From the NCBI GenBank assembly GCA_964367145.1, contig CAYIWJ010000021.1, forward strand, positions 1 to 10,448: a stretch of 10,448 nt of DNA, in the 5' to 3' direction. The notes beneath the pieces were generated by a model. It made no database searches, was not told the DNA's origin, and was given only the letters and a program-made list of their open reading frames with translations. The position numbers and the translations under genes are program-made. The first letter of the stretch is position 1, and each line of letters opens with the position of its first letter. This document shows positions 1-4,770 of this stretch, one piece after another. This DNA is from JAHFLD01 sp964367145 (GTDB lineage Bacteria > Patescibacteriota > Minisyncoccia > UBA6257 > 1-14-0-10-40-38).

Positions 1-224
1 GTAGCTCTAAAAACCTGACCGGAAACTTTTATGTCCCCCTCTGCTCGAAAAACCTCTCCCTTGTGATGATGATTACTCGTCCGCGCCACCTCTACCCAGG
101 CCTCTATTGGAGCTTCCTTTTCCCAGCGCTTTAAAAACTTCGCCAATGATCCGATTTTTTCTTCCACATATTCTTTAAGTGCCGGCGTTAGATCCACCTG
201 CGTTGCTTTGATGTTGATGTTCAT
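1..224 (-). CDS. hpf: Ribosome hibernation promoting factor (HPF/RaiA family), 5' part only
   Basis: The first 74 codons of a gene that runs off the left edge. The protein starts MNINIKATQVDLTPALKEYV and continues with KIGSLAKFLKRW, AWVEVARTSNHHHKGEVFRAE and a second strand before the cut. This is the classic start of the HPF/RaiA (sigma-54 modulation, S30AE) domain: a beta strand, the helix carrying TPALKEYVEEKI, then the strand ending in HHKGEVFRAE. Proteins of this family bind the decoding region of the 30S subunit in slow growth and block or dimerise ribosomes. Whether this is the long form with a C-terminal dimerisation domain cannot be told, since that part lies outside the window. The ATG at 224 is the natural family start. 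Only a weak G-rich stretch (GGGGGCGAG) lies about 10 bases upstream. It lies 76 bases after murB and may be cotranscribed with it or have its own promoter. Confidence 0.9.
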   Translation of the reverse strand, partial: MNINIKATQVDLTPALKEYVEEKIGSLAKFLKRWEKEAPIEAWVEVARTSNHHHKGEVFRAEGDIKVSGQVFRA

Positions 225-261
225 ACTATTAATACTCGCCCCCACAAGAAAAAAGTTTTCC

Positions 262-275
262 TAAATTGCAATTTA
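262..275. repeat. 14-base perfect palindrome upstream of hpf
   Basis: TAAATTGCAATTTA reads identically on both strands and lies in the 76-base spacer between murB and hpf, 38 to 51 bases before the hpf ATG. It could be an operator for a dimeric regulator, or simply AT-rich spacer. As an RNA hairpin it would be weak and is not followed by a clear T tract, so I do not call it a terminator. Confidence 0.35.
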
Positions 276-300
276 ATCCTTTCTTTACCCGACACCTCGC

Positions 301-1230
301 CTAAACACTAACCACCTCCTCTTCAAGTTGAATTCCAAATTTTTCGCCCACCGACTCCTTTACCAACTGAATCAACCCGCGAACCTCCGCGGCGCGACCA
401 TTTAAAACATTAACAATAAAATTCGGATGCTTCGGCGAAATCATCACTCCCCCATTCGCCACTCCACGCAAACCAACCTGCGAAATTAAGTGCGCGACGG
501 GAATAACCGGAAAAGGATCGGTTTTAAGATGAGTCCGAAGCGACTCCTGATGCTCCAAGGGAACCGCTCGCCAGTCAACATTTTTAAAAATACTTCCGAT
601 GTTTGGATACTCCAGCGGATGACGCAAAGTTCGATACGCGATCTTCTCGTTAATAGCTCTGCGAATCACGGCAGGATCACCCGGACTCATGGCCAGTGTC
701 GCGCCAATAATAATCTCCTTGCGCGCCACTCTTTTAAAAACACTATTTCGGTAACCAAACTCGCACTCCACGCCAGTTCTGGTTCGCAAATTAATATAAG
801 GAGCGTCAGTCGCGACACTAGTAACCGCCACAACGGCATCTTTAATCTCTCCCTTAAACGCGCCTGCGTTACCGCGGATTGCACCACCCAAGGTTCCCGG
901 CAAACCACCCGCCCACTCCAAACCAGCAAGCCCGTGTTGGGCGGTAAACTCAAGTAAGTCACTCATCAAAACTCCCGCCCCAACTTCAAGCGCATAGCCG
1001 GAACGAGCAATACCTAAGACCTCCGGCTTTAAAACCAATCCAGCAAAGCCCTGGTCATGAATTAGCAGATTTGTGGCTCCGGCCAAAACAAAAATCGGCA
1101 AACCCATTCTTCCCGCGGTTTCCACACCCTCAACCAACTGTTCAACATTGTTCGGACGATAAAAATAGCGGGCCGGGCCGCCGATCTTGTAGTAACTATA
1201 ACGCGCTAAAGAAACATGTTCTTCAAACAT
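301..1230 (-). CDS. murB: UDP-N-acetylmuramate dehydrogenase (UDP-N-acetylenolpyruvoylglucosamine reductase)
   Basis: 309 residues, a normal length for MurB. It is the FAD- and NADPH-dependent cytosolic enzyme that reduces the enolpyruvyl group of UDP-GlcNAc-enolpyruvate to UDP-MurNAc, the second committed step of peptidoglycan synthesis. The FAD_binding_4 domain covers about residues 15-150: the FAD-binding loop AGATNLL at 50-56 (usually GGGSNLL) and GLPGTLGGAIRGNAGAF at 109-125. YRNSVF at 160-165 holds the conserved substrate Tyr-Arg. The MurB_C domain follows, with PNIGSIFKN at 209-217 (Ser213 is the expected proton donor), HLISQVGLRG at 247-256, HPNFIVN at 268-274 and the terminal LEEEV at 302-306 that supplies the active-site glutamate. 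The length fits a MurB without the extra loop of the E. coli enzyme. The start is ATG without a Shine-Dalgarno sequence. The gene follows a structured leader and a promoter candidate, so it probably begins a transcription unit that may include hpf. Confidence 0.96.
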   Translation of the reverse strand: MFEEHVSLARYSYYKIGGPARYFYRPNNVEQLVEGVETAGRMGLPIFVLAGATNLLIHDQGFAGLVLKPEVLGIARSGYALEVGAGVLMSDLLEFTAQHGLAGLEWAGGLPGTLGGAIRGNAGAFKGEIKDAVVAVTSVATDAPYINLRTRTGVECEFGYRNSVFKRVARKEIIIGATLAMSPGDPAVIRRAINEKIAYRTLRHPLEYPNIGSIFKNVDWRAVPLEHQESLRTHLKTDPFPVIPVAHLISQVGLRGVANGGVMISPKHPNFIVNVLNGRAAEVRGLIQLVKESVGEKFGIQLEEEVVSV

Positions 1231-1262
1231 AAAATAAACTATCGCCTAAAACGCTACGCTAC

Positions 1263-1357
1263 CTTGAGGACTGTTAGGGGTGACCTCCAATTCTATTTGT
1301 ATGAATGAGTGCGCGTCCTAGCAGTCCTCAAGAAAGCCTAACGGAGCGCACACTCAT
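1263..1357 (-). promoter_or_regulatory. Interleaved inverted repeats, possible pseudoknotted leader of murB
   Basis: Two inverted repeats overlap in the order A-B-A'-B'. A is CTTGAGGACTG at 1263-1273 and its perfect complement CAGTCCTCAAG is at 1322-1332. B is ATGAGTGCGC at 1305-1314 and its complement GCGCACACTCAT (with a 2-base bulge) is at 1346-1357. Because each repeat has one arm inside the loop of the other, the two stems together make an H-type pseudoknot. A third pair, GTTAGG (1273-1278) and CCTAAC (1337-1342), competes with stem A. The block ends 33 bases before the murB ATG, and the promoter candidate at 1361-1389 would start transcription at about 1354, inside the first arm. A regulatory leader of murB is the simplest reading. 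A small RNA on the plus strand is also possible, because stem A extends to 17 pairs only on that strand. No known riboswitch class was recognised. Confidence 0.4.
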
Positions 1358-1360
1358 CAT

Positions 1361-1389
1361 ATTCTAGACGACCGCAACGAGCCGCACAA
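1361..1389 (-). promoter_or_regulatory. Candidate sigma-70-type promoter upstream of murB
   Basis: On the minus strand TTGTGC (1389-1384) is followed after exactly 17 bases by TAGAAT (1366-1361). The -10 box matches TATAAT at 5 of 6 positions and the -35 box matches at 3 of 6. The expected start at about 1354 gives a 5' leader of roughly 124 bases before murB. The same -10 hexamer and spacing occur upstream of proS. Confidence 0.35.
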
Positions 1390-1413
1390 GCAAATAAGTT
1401 CCCCACACCGCGG

Positions 1414-1444
1414 AAAAATAAAACCACCGAAAAAACCAGTGGTT
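1414..1444 (-). terminator. Candidate Rho-independent terminator, minus strand
   Basis: On the minus strand AACCAC (1444-1439), an 11-base loop, GTGGTT (1427-1422) and then TTATTTTT (1421-1414). The stem has only six pairs, so it is modest, but the T-rich tail is on the right side for minus-strand transcripts. It would insulate the murB promoter from upstream transcription. Confidence 0.4.
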
Positions 1445-1580
1445 AATTCAAGGCCTTGCGCTCAACCCCCAACACCCAAGACTTGGGTCCGTTGGGAGTA
1501 TGATCTGCTCTCAATTCTTCGCCATCAATCTGTAAAGTACCAAGCAAGCAAAAGCCCCGCTTACGCGGGGCCAATGCCAC
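1443..1580 (-). CDS. Possible small ORF, 45 codons, uncertain
   Basis: An open frame from a GTG at 1580 to a TAA at 1445-1443. Its second half reads like protein (LQIDGEELRADH, then NGPKSWVLGVERKALN), and its stop overlaps the terminator-like hairpin at 1414-1444, as expected for a real last gene. Against it: there is no Shine-Dalgarno sequence, no ATG, and the first codons run straight through the GC hairpin at 1554-1571, which is better explained as a terminator. No family was recognised. It may be chance, or the end of a decayed gene. Confidence 0.15.
   Translation of the reverse strand: MALAPRKRGFCLLGTLQIDGEELRADHTPNGPKSWVLGVERKALN
1468..1496. repeat. Two-part inverted repeat (hairpin)
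   Basis: CCCAAC (1468-1473) pairs with GTTGGG (1491-1496), and inside it CCCAAG (1475-1480) mirrors CTTGGG (1482-1487) around one central base. As RNA this gives a two-segment stem with a small internal loop. It has no T tract on either side, so it is not a terminator by itself. It adds to the structured character of the gap. Confidence 0.4.
1550..1571 (-). terminator. Rho-independent terminator, minus strand
   Basis: On the minus strand GCCCCGC (1571-1565), loop GTAA, GCGGGGC (1560-1554), then TTTT (1553-1550) and GCTTG. Seven perfect GC-rich pairs with a four-base loop make it the strongest hairpin in the window. The T run is short but on the correct side for minus-strand transcription, and there is none on the other. 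It would end the mre-to-SIMPL transcript after a 3' UTR of about 200 bases, or end a small RNA starting further upstream. Confidence 0.6.
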
Positions 1581-1624
1581 AAATAGATCGGTAAATCAAG
1601 CATTCCTCCATCGATATCATCGTC

Positions 1625-1648
1625 GGGGAATACCAACACCCATTCCCC
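1625..1648. repeat. Hairpin GGGGAAT / ATTCCCC
   Basis: GGGGAAT (1625-1631) and ATTCCCC (1642-1648) are perfect complements around a ten-base loop. It lies about 55 bases before the terminator at 1550-1571 on the minus strand, so the two hairpins could belong to one small RNA of about 100 bases. A TTGACT at 1681-1676 lies upstream, but the matching -10 region (TAGGGT) is poor. Confidence 0.4.
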
Positions 1649-1772
1649 AAGACCCTAGCACAGATGGACTTATAAAGTCAATACCCAGCCAAACGCCAAC
1701 CTTATGCGCAACCACCAACAACAATCCCAACCCAAACGAGCAGTCAAAAATTGATTTCAAGAAAACCCTTTT

Positions 1773-2531
1773 TTACCTTAATTCGTAAGTCGCGCTCACC
1801 TGCACCGTCACCTCCTGCGTTCCAGCTTCCAAGGTCGGCACTGGAGGCAAAGAACCGCCAGCAATCGAAGCTTCCTTTAAATCATAGTACGGACGCGGAT
1901 AACCGCCTTGTGATTCCGAAAAGGTAATCACCTTCCCCAAACGAACTCCGTTTTCTTTTGCCATCGTCTTGGCTTTGACGCGAGCCTTCTCAAAAGCCTG
2001 CGACCTCGCCTCGCGGATAAACGCCTCCGGATCATCAATGTCAAACTGAAGACTGCTTATATCGTTTACTCCCAAGGGAATAAGCCCCGCCAAAACTTCT
2101 CCGGCTTTTTCCAAAGCTCGCACCTTAACCAAAACCGATTGATTCAACACGTATCCCGTGAGCATCGGGGTACCCACCGAAGTTCGGTAATCATATCGCG
2201 GCGAAAGATTGTATTGTGAAGTTTTAATATCTTTGGCATCAATGCCTTGCGACTTCAAATACGCAATAGCATCGTTCATCTTCTTAGTATTTTCCGTCTG
2301 TAACTTGGCGGGATCTTTGCCCTCGGTCACAACCGAAAAAGAAATCTTGGCGATGTCCGGTGCCACTACTGCCTTACCTTCGGCCGAAACAACAATACTC
2401 CTTGCCGGCAAAACCGCCGCCGCTCGACTTCGCAAAAAACACAATAAATAGATTCCGACCAAAATCAAAACCACCATCAAGACCGAAATCAGAAACCGAT
2501 TAACTCCTTCGCCAAAAAGATTTTTATCCAT
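1773..2531 (-). CDS. SIMPL-domain (DUF541, YggE-like) membrane-anchored protein
   Basis: 252 residues. A single N-terminal membrane segment (about residues 12-33) and then the SIMPL domain to the end, so the domain should face outside. Family features: SIVVSAEGKAVVAPDIAKIS at 45-64, YNLSPRYDYR at 107-116, TGYVLNQSVLVKVR at 125-138, LQFDIDDPE at 161-169, and the helix with SQAFEKARVKAKTMAKENG at 177-195 followed by LGKVITFSE. SIMPL proteins are widespread and include E. coli YggE, linked to oxidative stress, and periplasmic or surface proteins of unknown biochemical role, so no reaction is assigned. The ATG at 2531 lies 23 bases after the tpiA stop and has no visible Shine-Dalgarno sequence. 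It is the last clear gene of the long minus-strand run. A strong hairpin lies about 200 bases downstream. Confidence 0.88.
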   Translation of the reverse strand: MDKNLFGEGVNRFLISVLMVVLILVGIYLLCFLRSRAAAVLPARSIVVSAEGKAVVAPDIAKISFSVVTEGKDPAKLQTENTKKMNDAIAYLKSQGIDAKDIKTSQYNLSPRYDYRTSVGTPMLTGYVLNQSVLVKVRALEKAGEVLAGLIPLGVNDISSLQFDIDDPEAFIREARSQAFEKARVKAKTMAKENGVRLGKVITFSESQGGYPRPYYDLKEASIAGGSLPPVPTLEAGTQEVTVQVSATYELR

Positions 2532-2554
2532 AATATTTTTGTAAAAACAAAAAA

Positions 2555-3274
2555 CTAGAGCAGAAATTCGACAATAATATTCCGCACCTCCTGCAGTTTT
2601 AAACTCGCGCCACCGACCAAAAGCCCACCCAAAACCGAATGCTTCCCAATATAACGGCTGGCGGTAGCCGAAGTTACAGACCCGCCATACAAAACCCTCG
2701 GCGATAATTTATAACCCTCGGCGATTTTGAGAATCATCTCCGCCACGCGATTGGCATCCTCTGGCGTGTCATTCTCCCCGGTTCCAATGGCCCAAACCGG
2801 CTCATAGGCCACCATTAGTCCGTTTGCCAGCCCTTCATGGGCCAGAGCCTCAATTACCGCCCGCAACTGCCGTGTTACCACCTCCTCTTCCCGACCACTG
2901 CCACGTTCTTCCGCGGTCTCGCCAACGCAAAGCAAGGGCGAGATCCCATGCCGCGCCACTTGCAAAGCCTTCTGGACTATAAGCCCGTCTTCTTCACCTT
3001 GCTTACGCCGCTCGGAATGACCAATAATTACCAAGCTCACGCCCATCGATTCAAGCATTTTGGAAGAAACCTCGCCGGTATGTGCCCCACTCTCGGAGAC
3101 CGAAACATCTTGCGCCCCAAGTTTTGCCCGAATCAAATTTTCTCGCGCCACATGAATTAAAGGAAACGGCGGAAAAACTATAACCCCAGTCTCATCACTC
3201 GCCCTAGCGAGCGCTGCCGCCTCCGTCTCGGTCTGCGGATTCATCTTCCAGTTAAAAGCTAAAATTGGTTTCAT
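2555..3274 (-). CDS. tpiA: Triosephosphate isomerase
   Basis: 239 residues, slightly shorter than the usual 250. It interconverts dihydroxyacetone phosphate and glyceraldehyde 3-phosphate in glycolysis. All catalytic residues are present: Asn8 and Lys10 in FNWKMN, His86 in IIGHSERR (83-90), and Glu158 in YEPVWAIGTG (157-166), the start of the flexible loop 6. The phosphate-binding segments YGGSVT (196-201) and LLVGGASL (218-225) are also intact. The normally acidic DGxLVGGASL reads GGLLVGGASL, a minor change. The start is ATG, four bases after the stop of the preceding COG2426 gene, with no Shine-Dalgarno motif, so translation is probably coupled. Finding one glycolytic gene in a cell-wall operon is a matter of gene order and does not imply a wall function. 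Confidence 0.97.
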   Translation of the reverse strand: MKPILAFNWKMNPQTETEAAALARASDETGVIVFPPFPLIHVARENLIRAKLGAQDVSVSESGAHTGEVSSKMLESMGVSLVIIGHSERRKQGEEDGLIVQKALQVARHGISPLLCVGETAEERGSGREEEVVTRQLRAVIEALAHEGLANGLMVAYEPVWAIGTGENDTPEDANRVAEMILKIAEGYKLSPRVLYGGSVTSATASRYIGKHSVLGGLLVGGASLKLQEVRNIIVEFLL

Positions 3275-3278
3275 GGGT

Positions 3279-3791
3279 TTATAAAAAACGAATTACGCCA
3301 GCTATAATTAATGCCGGAAAAACTCCAGAAATCATATTACCCAAAGTGATAGCGACAATTGACTGCCAAAAAGGTATACCAAAAACAAATGCCGCGAGTG
3401 ACGCGCTCCAGACTCCCGAAAACGGCCCCGGCAAAGCTACAAAACCAAACAAAGCCAAAACCTTATAAAAATCGCGGCGGTGAAAAAAACCATGGCTAAT
3501 TTCGTGAGTCATTTCTTCTTTGGCGGAAAAATCTCGGGCGTGCTTGGCTCTGGTATAAGCAAAAAGCCAGCCAAAAAAACGATCGGCAACTCTAAGATAG
3601 CGACGCAAAAAATCAACCATATGACGCAAAAAAAACGACAGCGGCAAAACCAAAATCACCCCGCCCAAAACACTTAAAACATAAGCCTTAACCAAAGAAA
3701 ACTTAAACCCTAAAACCGCGATTGGAATGGAGCCATTAAGTTCCGAAACCGGCGACATTGCCAGCAAAATAGTAATCAATTCTTGATTCAT
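3279..3791 (-). CDS. COG2426 small membrane protein ('putative small multidrug export' family)
   Basis: 170 residues, strongly hydrophobic. The family marks are near the start, MSPVSELNGSIPIAV (12-26), and in the second half, VALPGPFSGVWSASLAAFVFG (118-138), followed by a terminal membrane helix (about 147-168). A basic segment (about 59-110) with RRYLR, RAKHARDF and FHRRDFYK separates the two hydrophobic halves and should be cytoplasmic. The family name rests on weak evidence. The substrate is unknown, and drug export should not be assumed. The ATG at 3791-3789 overlaps the galT stop as ATGA, so translation is likely coupled to galT, and tpiA follows after four bases. Confidence 0.8.
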   Translation of the reverse strand: MNQELITILLAMSPVSELNGSIPIAVLGFKFSLVKAYVLSVLGGVILVLPLSFFLRHMVDFLRRYLRVADRFFGWLFAYTRAKHARDFSAKEEMTHEISHGFFHRRDFYKVLALFGFVALPGPFSGVWSASLAAFVFGIPFWQSIVAITLGNMISGVFPALIIAGVIRFL

Positions 3792-4765
3792 AAGTTGTGC
3801 CGTAAAATTCGCGCCACCTGATCCGGATCGGTTGGATTAATATCTATCCCAGTACCAAGTTCAAAACCGGCAAAAGTGCTAAGCTTCGGCAAGATTTCAA
3901 TATGCCAATGGTAATGACCGTAACGCCGTCGATTACGAACCGGTGCGGTATGAATAAAAAAGTTATAGTCCGGATCGTTAAGGTTGGTTTTTAACAAACG
4001 CAAAGCTTCACGCAAAGCCTCGGCCACATAACCCAAGGTCCGCTCTTGCGTAGTTTCAAAATACGGCAAATGCTCCTTGGGAAAAATCCTCAACTCAAAA
4101 CTGCTTCGCGAAGCAAACGGGGCGAAGACCACGGCCTCCTCGTTTTCATAAACCACTCGCGACTTTTGCTCCAACTCCCACCGCATCATGGCGCAATGAA
4201 CGCACTCTTTGTGCTTCTTGAAATAACTCGTTGAACCGATAAGCGAATGTTCAACATCCGGCGGGACTATGGGAATGGCGATAATTTGATAGTGCGGATG
4301 ATAAACCGAAGCTCCGGCCAACGGCCCCCAGTTGTGGAACATCGCCACATAAGAAATACAACGATTTTTAAGAAAAGTTCGATAGCGCTCCTGAAAAGCC
4401 CGAAAAACTTCCTCCGCCGCTTGCTGTGGCAAACTGCCAAAATCAGTTTGATGGTCTCTGGTTACCACCAATTCATGGTGTCCAACTCCTTGAGCAACCC
4501 TATAGGGCCCGCGCGAAAAAATATGTGAACAAGTACCGCGCGGAATAAAAGCCGGAAACTTATTTTCAAAAACCTGTAAGGACCAATCATTGTCCTTGGT
4601 AAACAACAAGAGCGGCGAATCGTGTTTGACCTCAAACGGACACTTATCCAAAGGGGTGGCCACTCGCGTCTTGTCTTTTCTGATTTCGTGGGGCTTGCCT
4701 TTAAAATCGGCAATTACAATCCAATCATGAGAAACTAAATCCTGACGCAATTCTGGTCCGTGCAT
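3788..4765 (-). CDS. galT: Galactose-1-phosphate uridylyltransferase-like protein (HIT superfamily)
   Basis: 325 residues, near the usual 340-350. GalT moves UMP between UDP-glucose and galactose 1-phosphate in the Leloir pathway. Seen here: FENKFPAF at 66-73, GHHELVV at 95-101, the active-site HPHYQ at 156-160 (the second His is the UMP-accepting nucleophile in the family), FPKEHLPYF at 228-236, HWHIEILPKLSTFAGFELG at 286-304, and GTGIDINPTDPDQVARILR at 304-322, the typical GalT C-terminus. Two positions differ: canonical HPHGQ has Tyr for Gly, and the CxxC zinc pair of E. coli GalT reads CPFE (42-45), with Glu for the second Cys. A second pair C188xxC191 is present. It could therefore act on a related sugar phosphate or be an ADP-glucose-phosphorylase-like enzyme. 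The ATG lies five bases after the PBP2 stop. Confidence 0.85.
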   Translation of the reverse strand: MHGPELRQDLVSHDWIVIADFKGKPHEIRKDKTRVATPLDKCPFEVKHDSPLLLFTKDNDWSLQVFENKFPAFIPRGTCSHIFSRGPYRVAQGVGHHELVVTRDHQTDFGSLPQQAAEEVFRAFQERYRTFLKNRCISYVAMFHNWGPLAGASVYHPHYQIIAIPIVPPDVEHSLIGSTSYFKKHKECVHCAMMRWELEQKSRVVYENEEAVVFAPFASRSSFELRIFPKEHLPYFETTQERTLGYVAEALREALRLLKTNLNDPDYNFFIHTAPVRNRRRYGHYHWHIEILPKLSTFAGFELGTGIDINPTDPDQVARILRHNL

Positions 4766-4770
4766 AATGT

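Larger units (their letters stand above)
1231..1772. other. 542-base gap rich in inverted repeats, no convincing gene
   Basis: No recognised protein or RNA gene was found on either strand. Going along minus-strand transcription from the SIMPL gene, it holds a G/T-rich stretch with GTT repeats (1680-1740), a hairpin at 1625-1648, a strong GC hairpin with a T run (1550-1571), a two-part hairpin at 1468-1496, a second terminator-like hairpin (1414-1444), a promoter candidate (1361-1389) and the interleaved repeats at 1263-1357. The tRNA-like end of tmRNA, the GAGGAAAGTCC core of RNase P RNA and the GGAAGCAG apical loop of SRP RNA were looked for by eye and not seen. In this otherwise tightly packed segment such a long gap stands out. 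Confidence 0.7.

Noticed and set aside
490..957. Long plus-strand open frames within murB, galT, mrdA, proS and other genes
   Set aside because: They are shadows of well-identified minus-strand genes, with no recognisable motifs and low-complexity composition typical of antisense frames.
1263..1357. An integron attC site (GTTAGGC and CCCTAAC resemble the R boxes)
   Set aside because: The two boxes are in the wrong order for one attC site (GTTRRRY before RYYYAAC on the minus strand), only one fits its consensus fully, and there is no integrase or cassette gene nearby.
1381..1440. T-box-like string (ACCGCGG near 1408)
   Set aside because: The GGGTGG part of the T-box is missing (CCCCAC instead), there is no specifier stem, and the downstream gene on that strand does not exist.
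1652..1681. Promoter TTGACT-18-TAGGGT on the minus strand
   Set aside because: The -35 box is good but the -10 box matches only 3 of 6, so it is too weak to list as a feature.
1231..1772. A housekeeping RNA (tmRNA, RNase P RNA, SRP RNA, 6S RNA)
   Set aside because: The tRNA-like end and the ATTCGACGGG start of tmRNA, the GAGGAAAGTCC core of RNase P RNA and the GGAAGCAG loop of SRP RNA are absent on both strands. 6S RNA has no simple sequence mark, and I saw no long rod with a central bubble.
3279..3791. Drug efflux function for the COG2426 protein
   Set aside because: The family label has little support. The sequence shows only a small membrane protein with no identifiable transport residues, so no substrate is claimed.
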